Below are positions 18,899 through 28,637 of a stretch of 64,000 nt of DNA, in pieces. Numbering within the stretch: the stretch's first letter is position 1; each line of letters opens with the position of its first letter. The stretch is from Variibacter gotjawalensis (GTDB taxonomy: Bacteria > Pseudomonadota > Alphaproteobacteria > Rhizobiales > Xanthobacteraceae): the NCBI RefSeq assembly GCF_002355335.1, contig NZ_AP014946.1, forward strand, positions 1,503,501 through 1,567,500, in the 5' to 3' direction. The notes below the pieces were generated by a model that worked only from the letters and a program-made list of their open reading frames with translations, searched no databases and was not told where the DNA came from. Position numbers and translations under genes: made by a program.

Positions 18899-20764
18899 AT
18901 GAGCCGCACAATGTTCGCGATTTTCGAAAAGGCGTTGCACCCGACGCAACTCGACCCGCAAGGCGGACCGCCTTCGGGTCTTGTCGCGTTCTATTGGCAC
19001 TATGCGCGGCAGGCGAAGGGGCTCTTCGCGGCACTGTTCGTTGCCGGCTTCACGGTCGCGCTGCTCGACGCGACGATTCCGGTTTTCATCGGCCGCATCG
19101 TCACGCTGGTGACGAGTTCGACGCCCGAAAAGTTATTCGCTGACCACAGCGCGCTGCTGATCACGATGGCGATCGTCGTGCTGATAGCGCGCCCGGCCGC
19201 GATCCTCGTGCAGAACCTATTCGCGCATCAGGCAATCGCCGCGAACCTTACGAACCTGATCCGGTGGCAGACGCATTGGCACGTCGCGCGCCAATCGTGG
19301 GCGTTCTTCCAGAACGATTTCGCCGGCCGCATCGCCAACAAGGTGATGCAGACCGGGCCGGCCTTGCGCGAAAGCATCGTCGCGCTGATCACCGGCGTTT
19401 GGTACATTCTCGTTTACGGCACCAGCGCGATCGTGTTGCTGGCCGCCGCTGATGCATGGCTCGCGCTGCCGGTGTTCCTGTGGTTCGCGGCGTATGGCGT
19501 GCTGCTGCGCCTTTTCGTGCCGCGCATGCGCGATCGCTCGAAGAATGTGTCGGAAGCGCGCTCGATGCTGACCGGCCGCATCGTCGACACCTACACGAAT
19601 ATTCTGACCGTGAAGTTGTTCGCCCGCGCGCGCAACGAAGACCGCTACGTGCGCGACGCGATCGGTGAACACACGAACGCGTTCCACGCGTCGCTGCGTA
19701 TGAACACGCTGTTCAGCTACTGCCTCTCGACGCTGAATGCCGCGCTGGTCACCAGCGTTGCGGCGCTGTCGTTGTGGCTGTGGTCGCGCGGCACGGTCGG
19801 CGTCGGCACAGTCGCGATGGCGATCCCGCTCGCGTGGCAGATCATCAGCGCGGCCGGCTGGGTCGCGTATCAGATCACGGCGATCTTCGAGAATATCGGC
19901 GTCGTGCAGGAAGGCATGACGGCGATCGCGCGTCCGATTGCGCTGCAGGATCGCGACGGCGCGGGCGAACTCGCCGTGTCGAAGGGTGAGATCAAGTTCG
20001 AGGATGTCAGCTTCGGCTATGGCCGCGAGGTCGGCGTCATCAAGGACTTCTCGCTGACCGTGCGCGGCGGCGAGAAGATCGGCGTCGTCGGCCGCTCCGG
20101 TGCCGGCAAGTCGACGCTCGTCAATCTGTTGCTGCGTTTCTTCGATGTCGAGAGCGGGCGCATCCTGATCGACGGCCAGGATATTTCCGCGGTGACGCAG
20201 GAGAGCCTGCGCGCGCAGATTTCCGTTGTGACGCAGGATACATCGCTGCTGCATCGCTCGATCCGCGACAACATTCGCTACGGCAAGCCCGACGCGGACG
20301 ATGACGCGATCGCGCGCGCGGCCGAACTCGCGCATGCGCACGAGTTCATCACCGGCCTCGAAGACTATCGGCAGCGTCGTGGCTACGACGCACAGGTCGG
20401 CGAGCGCGGCGTGAAGCTGTCCGGTGGCCAGCGCCAGCGTGTCGCGATTGCGCGCGTGATCCTGAAGAACGCGCCGATCTTGGTGCTCGACGAGGCAACC
20501 TCCGCGCTCGACTCCGAGGTCGAGCAGGCGATCCAGCAGAGTCTCGAAACGCTGATGGCCGGCAAGACCGTGATCGCGATCGCGCATCGCCTCTCGACCA
20601 TCGCGCAGATGGATCGCCTGGTGATCATGGATCACGGCCGTATCGTGGAGCAGGGCTCGCATGCCGAATTGCTGCGCGCCGGCGGCCACTACGCGTCGCT
20701 ATGGCGACGTCAGTCCGGTGGTTTTATCGATGCCGGTGCCGAGGCGGAAGAGGCGGCGGAGTAA
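18899..20764 (+). CDS. ABC exporter, fused permease and ATPase
   Basis: 621 residues, half-transporter acting as a dimer in the inner membrane. Transmembrane domain about 40-340 with six helices. ATPase domain from about 360: Walker A GRSGAGKST at 398-406, Q-loop VVTQDTSLL at 443-451, signature LSGGQRQR from 507, Walker B ILVLDE at 527-532, and AIAHRLST with the H-loop His near 562. It resembles the multidrug/lipid exporter branch (MsbA-like), but the substrate cannot be assigned. ATG 18899 is used; ATG 18911 is a near alternative. Confidence 0.92.
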   Translation: MSRTMFAIFEKALHPTQLDPQGGPPSGLVAFYWHYARQAKGLFAALFVAGFTVALLDATIPVFIGRIVTLVTSSTPEKLFADHSALLITMAIVVLIARPAAILVQNLFAHQAIAANLTNLIRWQTHWHVARQSWAFFQNDFAGRIANKVMQTGPALRESIVALITGVWYILVYGTSAIVLLAAADAWLALPVFLWFAAYGVLLRLFVPRMRDRSKNVSEARSMLTGRIVDTYTNILTVKLFARARNEDRYVRDAIGEHTNAFHASLRMNTLFSYCLSTLNAALVTSVAALSLWLWSRGTVGVGTVAMAIPLAWQIISAAGWVAYQITAIFENIGVVQEGMTAIARPIALQDRDGAGELAVSKGEIKFEDVSFGYGREVGVIKDFSLTVRGGEKIGVVGRSGAGKSTLVNLLLRFFDVESGRILIDGQDISAVTQESLRAQISVVTQDTSLLHRSIRDNIRYGKPDADDDAIARAAELAHAHEFITGLEDYRQRRGYDAQVGERGVKLSGGQRQRVAIARVILKNAPILVLDEATSALDSEVEQAIQQSLETLMAGKTVIAIAHRLSTIAQMDRLVIMDHGRIVEQGSHAELLRAGGHYASLWRRQSGGFIDAGAEAEEAAE

Positions 20765-20813
20765 ACGTTCGTGCCGAGCTGGCCTTAGTTCAACAGCCAG
20801 GCGGTTCTAGCGT

Positions 20814-20921
20814 CCCTCTCCCGCTTGCGGGAGAGGGTGGCGGCAGCCGGGTGCGGGGAGCTTCAAACTCTGAGCGTGCCGCTTGCCCTCACCCCAACCC
20901 TCTCCCGCAAGCGGGAGAGGG
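20814..20921. repeat. Paired CCCTCTCCCG hairpin repeat
   Basis: Two perfect 10-bp hairpins, CCCTCTCCCG-CTTG-CGGGAGAGGG at 20814-20837 and its reverse complement at 20898-20921, so the pair also forms one long outer stem. It fills most of the 227-base gap between the convergent ABC exporter and DUF1501 genes. Confidence 0.65.
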
Positions 20922-20991
20922 AGCGCGCTGAATCCGACGCATCAGTGTCGATTTCATCAATGCTGTGGGTTCCAGCGCAGAAGCCGACTCG

Positions 20992-22221
20992 CTAGACCAA
21001 CCCATCGAGCGGTTTGACGTTTTCGCTGCCTGGGAACACTTTTGTGCCGAGCGCTTTCGCATCGACGCGGACGTGATCGCGAAGCAAGCCCTTCATCACG
21101 GCGCGCAGATCCGTCGTCGGCTTCAGATCGCGGCCCTCGAACAGGTTCGCGACCTCGAGGCCCGGCCAATCCGCAATCACGCGGCCGCCTTTGAGCGCGC
21201 CGCCTGCGAGCAGGGCGGTCGTCGCCGTGCCGTGGTCGGTGCCCTCAGTGCCGTTGATGCGCGCCGTGCGGCCGAATTCGGTGATCACCGCGACCACGGT
21301 GTCCTTCCACGCGCCGCCCATCTCGGTCTCGATCGCCGCGACCGCACCGTCGAGCGCGCCGAGAAGCGACGCGAGGCGGCCGTTCATCGCGCCCTCGGCC
21401 GCGTGTGTGTCCCAGCCATCGAAGGCGAGCGCGCCGATGCGCGGGCCATCCGGCCGGGCGAGAAACTTCGCCGCGGTGCCGGCGCTTTCGGCGAAATAGG
21501 CGCGCACCTGCGCGGCGCCGCCGGGGCGCGGGGCCCCCGGCTGCGGCGGCTGCATCTCACCGGCTTTGGCGATTGCAGCGAGCCCGACGCGCTCTTCCAA
21601 CGCGCGCGCCAGCAGCGGATCGGAGTGGCGATAAAGATCGAGCAGCCGCATCAGCGTCTCGTCGCTCGTCGGCGGCAGGCGCGGCGGCGTCCAGGACAGA
21701 ACGCGCGCCGGCCCTCGCGCGATCAGCGGCGTAACTGGGCCGACCGCGAAGGCTTCACGCCCGCCCGGATTGGCACGCCCGCCGGGCTCGAGCGCCGCCA
21801 GCGCGCGGTTGAGCCAGCCGGTGTCGACCGCACCTGCGCGCATTTGGCCGCTTTCAAGAATGTCCTGTCCGTCGAAGTGCGAGCGCTCGCGATACGGCGT
21901 CGCGGCCGCGTGCACGATGGTCGCTTGGCCGGCTTGGTAGAGCCGGTGGAAATTTGGCATCGCGGGATTGAGGGCGAAGAAATTGTCGAGCCGCAGCGCC
22001 GGCGTCTGCGTGTCGAGCCGCAGCGCATGCTCGCCGCGCAGCGCGATCCAATCCGGATCGCCGACCGGAGCGACGGCGGCGAGCCCATCAAGCGCGCCGC
22101 GCAGCACGATGACGAGAAGGCGCGGATCGCGCCCCTCGGCCTGCGCGAGTTTCGGCATATAGGCCCAGGCGAATAATGCGCCGGAGGCGAGCAGCAATTC
22201 GCGGCGTGTCGCGGCGTGCAT
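20992..22221 (-). CDS. DUF1501 family protein with Tat signal
   Basis: 409 residues from ATG 22221. I prefer it over ATG 22227 because GAGGAG lies 6 bases before 22221 but directly abuts 22227. The twin-arginine signal is ATRRELLLASG followed by a hydrophobic run ending near LAQA-EG, so the protein is probably exported folded. The mature domain belongs to the alkaline-phosphatase-like DUF1501 (sulfatase-related) group: LLVIVLRGALDG near 33, GWDTHAAE in the middle and TEFGRTARINGTEGTDHG near 305-322. It overlaps the DUF1800 gene upstream, the standard pairing. Biochemical role unknown. Confidence 0.9.
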   Translation of the reverse strand: MHAATRRELLLASGALFAWAYMPKLAQAEGRDPRLLVIVLRGALDGLAAVAPVGDPDWIALRGEHALRLDTQTPALRLDNFFALNPAMPNFHRLYQAGQATIVHAAATPYRERSHFDGQDILESGQMRAGAVDTGWLNRALAALEPGGRANPGGREAFAVGPVTPLIARGPARVLSWTPPRLPPTSDETLMRLLDLYRHSDPLLARALEERVGLAAIAKAGEMQPPQPGAPRPGGAAQVRAYFAESAGTAAKFLARPDGPRIGALAFDGWDTHAAEGAMNGRLASLLGALDGAVAAIETEMGGAWKDTVVAVITEFGRTARINGTEGTDHGTATTALLAGGALKGGRVIADWPGLEVANLFEGRDLKPTTDLRAVMKGLLRDHVRVDAKALGTKVFPGSENVKPLDGLV

Positions 22222-22223
22222 CG

Positions 22224-23633
22224 TCATCTCCTCAAGAACTCGGGCGCCATCAGCGCGAGCGTGATGGCCTGTTGACGGCTCTCGGCGCGCGCGACGGCTT
22301 GGCGTGTGTCCGCCGACGCGAGCGAGCCAAGCGCGGTGTCGAGCAGCGCGGCAGGTTCGAGCCGCTCGCCGACGCGGCGGCCGAAAGCATTCGCGATGTC
22401 GAGGCGCTGCGCGAGTCCGTCCATCCACGCGGCCGCATCGTCCGGAAAGCCCTTCGGCGACGGCGGTCGCCACAGTGGCTCGCCGAGCAGCTGTTGCGAT
22501 TGTACGATGCGCGGCACTTCCGGCTGCAAGCCGGTGCTGCGCAGGATCGCCATCGCCCATTCGGCCGGCTTCTTGATCTTGCTGCGCTTCTCGTCCCACG
22601 CTTCCGGCGCTGTGACGAGCGCTTTCGCAACCTCTTTGAGATTGCCGTCGCTGTCGCGGAAGCGTTTGGCGAGGCGCTGCACCAGCGCGTCGGGCGGCGT
22701 ATCGGAAACGAAATGCCGCGCGAGTTTGCGCGCGACATGGCGTGCCGTGTTCGGATGGCGCGCGAGATCTGGCAGCACGGCGCGCGCTTCGTCGCCGCCA
22801 GCCTCCGGATAGCTTCGGCCAAGGATCATCTTCGCGTCGGGCTCGTGCCGTCGCTTGATGAAGGTGACTTCGCCGCCGCGATCCGGGTCGCTGTCGATCG
22901 GCAGAATCGTCCAGCCGGTGAGCACCTTGGCGAAGTTGGTGACGTCGTCCTGCGTGTATCCGCCGTCGACACCAAGCGTATGCAGCTCGAGGATTTCGCG
23001 CGCGAGGTTCTCATTCAGCCCGCGCCCGCGGTTGATGCCCGCGACGGAATTCGGCCCGATCGATTGCGCGTTGTCGAGATAAAGCAGCATCGCGGGATGC
23101 AGCGCTGACGTTTGCAGCATGTCGGCGAAGCGGCCGAGCACGTGCGGACGGATCACTTCGCGCTCGTAGCCGCCCGAGCGGCCTTGCGTTTTATCGACCG
23201 AAACGCAGAAGTGGTTCGACCAGAACCAAACCAAACGCTCGACAAAGCCGGTCTCGGACGCGAGCACCGCATCGGTGCGCGCGCGGACTTCTTGCTGGAA
23301 CAGCTTTTGCGGCAGAGCGGGACCGGGCGGCGGCTCGGCCATCGGGGCGGGGGCCGTAACAGGTGGCGTCGCAGCAGCGCCCTGATTCTCCTGCCGTCTC
23401 TTGTCGCGAGCCTCGGCCGCGCGGCGTTCGGCTTGGAAATCGAAAATGGCGCGCGCGGCTTCCGCGCTCGTCGGCAAGCCTTGGCCATTGATCTGCCCGG
23501 CGCCAGGCTTGTCGAGTTCCGCGAGCAATGCACCGCGCGGATCGGTCGCGATCGCTTTCAGCGAGCCGGCGCGTGGGCCGAAGCCGAAGCGGTGGAGTGC
23601 AAGTGCCGCAGTTGCTTGACGATCGAGAGCCAT
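22224..23633 (-). CDS. DUF1800 family protein
   Basis: 469 residues from ATG 23633, placed six bases after GTGAGG; in-frame ATGs at 23639 and 23657 are less well spaced. The family starts LALHRFGFGPR near residue 12. FVERLVWFWSNHFCVS is near 125 and LARELLELHTLGVDGGYTQ-type sequence (here ...LAREILELHTLG) near 205, followed by VTNFAKVLTGWT. Always found next to DUF1501, as here, sharing translation through a short overlap. No classic signal peptide at this start. The function of the pair is not established. Confidence 0.9.
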   Translation of the reverse strand: MALDRQATAALALHRFGFGPRAGSLKAIATDPRGALLAELDKPGAGQINGQGLPTSAEAARAIFDFQAERRAAEARDKRRQENQGAAATPPVTAPAPMAEPPPGPALPQKLFQQEVRARTDAVLASETGFVERLVWFWSNHFCVSVDKTQGRSGGYEREVIRPHVLGRFADMLQTSALHPAMLLYLDNAQSIGPNSVAGINRGRGLNENLAREILELHTLGVDGGYTQDDVTNFAKVLTGWTILPIDSDPDRGGEVTFIKRRHEPDAKMILGRSYPEAGGDEARAVLPDLARHPNTARHVARKLARHFVSDTPPDALVQRLAKRFRDSDGNLKEVAKALVTAPEAWDEKRSKIKKPAEWAMAILRSTGLQPEVPRIVQSQQLLGEPLWRPPSPKGFPDDAAAWMDGLAQRLDIANAFGRRVGERLEPAALLDTALGSLASADTRQAVARAESRQQAITLALMAPEFLRR

Positions 23634-23765
23634 CTCCATCCTCACAGTTGCGCACATTTTATATCCGGCGGGACCCAACGCCGAGTTAAACTTCAGCCAT
23701 GTTGGTACATGACCAAGCGGATAAAATTGCGGTAGGATCGCGGCAGCGGCGCCACCGGATGTCCC

Positions 23766-26665
23766 ATGACGGCCCTCTACGACGCGTTCATCTCCTACAG
23801 TCACGCCAAGGATAAGCCCGTCGCTTCTGCGTTGCAGGGCGTGATGCAGGCGCTTGGCAAGCCGTGGTATCGCCGCCGCGCGCTGCGCATCTTCCGCGAC
23901 GATACATCGCTCGCCGCGACGCCCGAGCTATGGCCGACGCTCGAGCAGATGCTAGACCGCTCGCGCTCCATCGTACTGCTGCTCTCGCCGCAATTCGCAG
24001 CGTCGAAATGGTGCGGCATGGAGGTGGCGTGGTGGCTCGAACACAAGAGTGTCGACACGATGCTGCTCGCCGTCACCGACGGCGATCTTGTTTGGGACGA
24101 AGCCGCGCTGGATTTCCGCTGGGACGACCGGACACCATTGCCGGCGCTGCTGCGGGGCAAATTCCGCGCCGAACCGAAGTGGATTGATCTTCGCGGTCAT
24201 CGCGATGCGCCGGACCGCAGTGATACGAAATTTGTCGAAGCCGCCGCCGATCTCGCTGCCGCGATCCACGGCATGCCGAAGGAAGACTCGGCCAGGAACT
24301 CCGCCAGCAGAAGCGCGCACTCACGATTGCATCGTCGGCCGCGGTCGTGTTGCTCGCCCTTGCTGCGTTGGCGGCATGGCAGTGGACAGAGGCGGTGCGG
24401 CAAGAGCGGATTGCGCGCGCGCAGCGCGACCGCGCCGAGCTCGCCCTGTCGGCCGCGACCGAGACCGCAAACGCGCTCGTGCGCGACTTTGCGATCGAGT
24501 TCAAGGATCGCGTCGGCATTCCGTCCGATCTCGTCCGCCGCATTCTCGATAAGGCACGCGATCTGCAGCAGCAGCTCATCGGCAGCGGCGAGACATCGCC
24601 GGCCTTGCTCGATAGCGCGTCGTCCGCGCTCGATCTCCTCGTGACGACGCTGCTCGACCTCAATGAGACGCAAGCCGCGCTGGATACCGCGATGGCCGCC
24701 CGCGATATCATGCAGCGCCTCGCAACGAACGACCCAGCGAACGCGCAGTGGCAGCGCAAACTCGCGGTAGCGCACAACAAGGTCGGATCTGCACTGCAGC
24801 GCCTCGGCCGACGCAACGATGCGTTGACGGCACATGAAGCATCGCTGGCTCTCGTCGAGAAACTGCTTGCAGCCGACCCAACCCGGCGCCAGCTGCAACG
24901 CGATCTGGAGATCACACTGGCCCAGATCGGAGATATCCTGGCTGTCGTCGGCCGCCGCGACGAGGCGTTGCGATATTTCCGCCGCGCCCACGCAACGGTC
25001 GAAGACTACGCGAACGGAAACCCGGCGGACGCCCTCGCGCAGCGCGATCTTGCCGTCTCATTCGAGAAGATCGGCGACATGCTGAGCGAGACGAAAGGTC
25101 TCGAAGAAGCCCTCGATGCCTATCGCAAGAGCGCCGCGATCCGCGAGCGTCTTGCCACGAGCGATCCGAACAGCATCGAGGCGGGGCGTGATCTTTCCGT
25201 CATCACGGATCGGCTCGCCGACGCGCTTGCCCGCGGCTGGCGCTACGACGAGGCACTCGCCGCGTATCGCAAGAGCCTCGCCGTACGCGAGCGATTGGCG
25301 AAGAGCGATCCCGCCAATGCGGCGCGGCAAAACGACATCACGGTCAGCCTGCATCGCATCGGCGACATGCTGCTCAAAATGCGCCAGGCCAAGGAGGCGT
25401 TGCCGCACCTCGAACGCGCGCTAACGATCAACGAGAAGCTCGCGCTCGCTGCGCCGGATAACGTTCAACAACAGCGAGATTTCGCGATCAGCCTGAACTG
25501 GGTCGGCGACGCGCTGACGGCACTGCATACACCGCGCGACGCGCTCGGCTCTTATCAACGCAGCCTCGATATTCGGAAGAAGCTTGCCGCGCTCGACCCG
25601 GCCAATGCGCTCTGGCAGGAAGACCTTGCCAATGGCCTTGCCCGCGTTGCCGACACGCAAAGCGTGATCGGAGAGAAAGATGCCGCGATTGAGAACTTCC
25701 GCGTCAGCGCTGCGATCAGCGAACGCCTGATGAATGCGGATGCGATGAACGGACGTCACCGCCGTGGATTTGCGGTAGTTCTCAATCGTCTCGCCGCGAC
25801 GCTTGCCGAAGCCGGACAAGCCGATGCGGCGCTGGCGACATATCTGCAGTCGCTCGATACAACAGAAGCGCTTGCGGCGCTCGACGCATCGAATGCGCAG
25901 TGGCAGACGGATCTTCAATTCGTGCTCAATCGCGTCGCCGCGACGCTCGCGGCTGCGGCGCGCACGGGCGAGGCAGTACCCTATTTGAAGCGCGGGATCG
26001 CGGTTGCCGAAAAGCTCTGCGCCGCCGACCCCGACAATGCCTTCCTGCAGCGCAATCTATCGATCAGTTACGAGGGGCTGGGGTTAGCGCTTGCCGCGCT
26101 GAAGGACTTCGATGCCGCTCTTGAGGTTTATGCCAAGGCGCTCGCCATCCGCGAGCGCGCCGTCGCGACAGAGCAGGGCGCCGCTCTCGATACGCGCGCG
26201 CACGACGATCTATATTTCATCTTCGCCAACATGGCGGCGGCGGAAGAAGCCGCAAAGCGCTTCGATCGCGCGATGCTATTCCGTACGCGCGCCGAGGAAG
26301 ATACGCGCCGCGTGTCCGAAGCGGACCCCGCGAATGCGCGTGCGCGACTGCAGTGGCATCGTGCCCTTCAGCAAATCGCGAACTCCTTCGTCATGGCGGG
26401 CAACTCCGCAGACGCCGCCGTGCCACTATCGACGATGCTGGCGTCCGCAGAGCGCATGGCGGCTAGCGAGCCCGAGCAAGCCGAATGGCAGAAGCAAACC
26501 GCGATAGCGCTTTATCAGCTCGCGAGCGTCGGCGATGCGCCGCGCGAGCGGTTGGCGCGAGCACTCGAGATTGCACGCACGCTTGCGGCACTCGGCCAAC
26601 TCGGGCCTGCCGAAACCGGATGGGTCGATTTGCTCGAGAAGGCGCTGGCGGCGCTGCCAAGCTAG
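23766..26665 (+). pseudogene. TIR-transmembrane-TPR protein split by a one-base frameshift
   Basis: Two reading frames together make one protein of about 966 residues. Frame 1 (from ATG 23766) encodes a TIR domain, residues 1-170: YDAFISYSHAKD at 5-16, RIFRDDTSL at 41-49 and SKWCGMEV at 80-87, where Glu86 fits the catalytic Glu of NAD-cleaving TIR domains. At 24285-24288 one base appears to be missing: restoring it gives EDLGQELRQQKR and runs into frame 2. Frame 2 continues to 26665 with a transmembrane helix (about 24336-24375) and roughly ten TPR-like repeats of about 49 residues. As written, frame 1 continues 114 codons of low-complexity sequence to 24644. It is either a recent pseudogene or a base error. 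The 3' end overlaps tctA by four bases. Confidence 0.8.
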
Positions 26666-28170
26666 CGCGCCTCCTCCAGCGCGACCTCTTCGCGGCGTTT
26701 GCGCAAGCGCGGCAGCAGCGGCGACAGCAAGATCACCAACGCGACGATGAGGCACGTGAGCGACAAGGGCCGCGCGACGAACGCCCAGAAGCTGCCGTCC
26801 GACAGGATCAGCGCCTTGCGCAGATTGTTCTCCATCAAAGGCCCGAGCACGAAGGCGAGAACGAGTGGCGCCGGCTCGTAGCCGAATTTGCGCATCAGAT
26901 AGCCGAGGATGCCGAAGGCTATCATCACGTAGAGATCGAACACGGAATTCGACAGCGAATAGACGCCGATAAGGCAGAACAAAAGGATCATCGGGAAGAG
27001 GATCTTGTACGGCACTTTCAGCACCTGAACCCACAACCCGATCATCGGCAGATTGAGGATCAGCAGCATGATGTTGCCGATATACATGGACGCAACGATG
27101 CCCCAGAACACGCCGGGGCTCTGCGTCATCAACAGCGGGCCGGGCTGCAGGCCGTGCACAATGAACGCGCCGAGCAGCAGTGCCATCACGACATTCGGCG
27201 GGATGCCGAGCGTCATCAGCGGGATGAATCCGCCGCCCGCCGCCGCGTTGTTCGCGGCTTCCGGACCTGCGACACCTTCGATGGCGCCTTTGCCGAAACG
27301 CTCCGGCGTCTTCGAGATGCGTTTCTCGATGCCGTAGGAAAGGAACGACGCAATCACGGCGCCGCCGCCCGGCAGAATGCCGAGCAGGAAGCCGAGCAGC
27401 GAGCCACGCGTCAGCGGGCCTGCGCTCGCTTTCCAGTCTTCGCGGGTCGGCATCAAACCGGTGACCTTTTCGCGCACGAGCTCGCGCGACATTTTCTGTT
27501 CGAGATTGACGAAGATTTCGGCGACGCCGAACAGCCCCATGACGACAGGCACGAGGCCGATGCCGTCGACCAGCTCCATCTTATCGAAGGTCAGGCGCCC
27601 AACCGCCGAGATCGAATCGAGACCGACGAGACCGAGGATCAGGCCGATGCACGCCATGATCAGCGCTTTGATCATCGACCCGTGCGACAGATACGTAAGG
27701 ATCGAAAGGCCAAGCACCATCAGCGAGAAATATTCGGTCGGCCCGAACTTCACGGCGAAGCGCGCGAGGATCGGCGCGACCAGCATCAGCCCGAGCACAG
27801 CAAAAGTGCCGGCGATGAACGACGCGATTGCCGACATGCCGAGCGCTGGGCCGGCGCGTCCGCGCTTTGCCATCTCGTGGCCATCGAGGCAGGTGACGAC
27901 GGACGCGGCCTCTCCCGGAATGTTGACGAGAATGGCCGTGGTAGAGCCGCCATACATCGAGCCGTAGTAGATCCCCGCCAGCATGATGATGCCGGCTTCC
28001 GGTGTCGCGTTGAATGTCACCGGCAGCAGCAGCGACATCGCGGCGACAGGGCCGATGCCGGGCAGCACGCCGACCAGCGTTCCGATGAAGACGCCGATGA
28101 AGCAGTAGAGCAGGTTGATCGGCTGCAGCGCGACGCCGAACCCGAGCGCGAGATTTGAGAAGATATCCAT
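26662..28170 (-). CDS. tctA: Tripartite tricarboxylate transporter, large permease TctA
   Basis: Inner-membrane large subunit of a TTT secondary transporter for citrate or other carboxylates; about 502 residues from ATG 28170. Signature segments are the N-terminal GVLPGIGPVAAMSLLLP near 36-52 and GIYYGSMYGGSTTAILVNIPGE near 66-88, followed by a matching second half (LLGILPGGGAVIASFLSY near 250). About a dozen hydrophobic helices. It starts four bases after the tctB stop, and tctC is the first gene of the set. Substrate is set by TctC and cannot be read from sequence. Confidence 0.95.
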   Translation of the reverse strand: MDIFSNLALGFGVALQPINLLYCFIGVFIGTLVGVLPGIGPVAAMSLLLPVTFNATPEAGIIMLAGIYYGSMYGGSTTAILVNIPGEAASVVTCLDGHEMAKRGRAGPALGMSAIASFIAGTFAVLGLMLVAPILARFAVKFGPTEYFSLMVLGLSILTYLSHGSMIKALIMACIGLILGLVGLDSISAVGRLTFDKMELVDGIGLVPVVMGLFGVAEIFVNLEQKMSRELVREKVTGLMPTREDWKASAGPLTRGSLLGFLLGILPGGGAVIASFLSYGIEKRISKTPERFGKGAIEGVAGPEAANNAAAGGGFIPLMTLGIPPNVVMALLLGAFIVHGLQPGPLLMTQSPGVFWGIVASMYIGNIMLLILNLPMIGLWVQVLKVPYKILFPMILLFCLIGVYSLSNSVFDLYVMIAFGILGYLMRKFGYEPAPLVLAFVLGPLMENNLRKALILSDGSFWAFVARPLSLTCLIVALVILLSPLLPRLRKRREEVALEEAR

Positions 28171-28174
28171 CGGG

Positions 28175-28633
28175 TTAGCTTCCCCACACACTGCCGAGCG
28201 GCAACTGCGTGCCGAGCCATCGCGCGAAGACGAGCCACGTGATCCCGGTGGTGATCAGCGCGCCCGCGATCGACGCGAGCCAGCCCTGCGGCTCGACCGT
28301 GCGGAACAGCACGAGCAGCAGCAGCACGGTGACAATCGGGAAGCCAAGCCAAGGCAGGAAGTAAGCGTAGAGCGCGAGCAGCACCGCGACGTAGGGGATG
28401 TAGTGCCAGCGCGTGTCGTTCCACAGCGCGGCTAACCCCGCGCCGACCGGCTCGCGCATCGCGAAGCCGAGCGCGACGGCGGAAAGCGCCGTCATCGCTA
28501 GGCCGACCCAGAAAATCATGAAGCCGGGACCGGGATCGACAAGCGTGCCGAGCCTCAGGTCCCAGCCGGACCACGTGATGAACGCGCCGACCAGCAGCCA
28601 AAACAGTGCGGATAGAAGATCGGCGGTGCGCAT
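28175..28633 (-). CDS. tctB: Tripartite tricarboxylate transporter, small permease TctB
   Basis: 152 residues with four predicted transmembrane segments (about 5-25, 38-58, 78-110 as two, and 118-138), the usual DUF1468/TctB layout. DPGPGFMIFWVGL near 33 is the typical conserved start of the second helix. It lies four bases after tctC and immediately before tctA, so the three genes form one minus-strand operon. Confidence 0.92.
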   Translation of the reverse strand: MRTADLLSALFWLLVGAFITWSGWDLRLGTLVDPGPGFMIFWVGLAMTALSAVALGFAMREPVGAGLAALWNDTRWHYIPYVAVLLALYAYFLPWLGFPIVTVLLLLVLFRTVEPQGWLASIAGALITTGITWLVFARWLGTQLPLGSVWGS

Positions 28634-28637
28634 GCGA

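Noticed and set aside
26485-28158. 557-residue plus-strand ORF opposite tctA/tctB
   Set aside because: It is highly charged Arg/Asp/His shadow sequence complementary to clear TctA and TctB genes.
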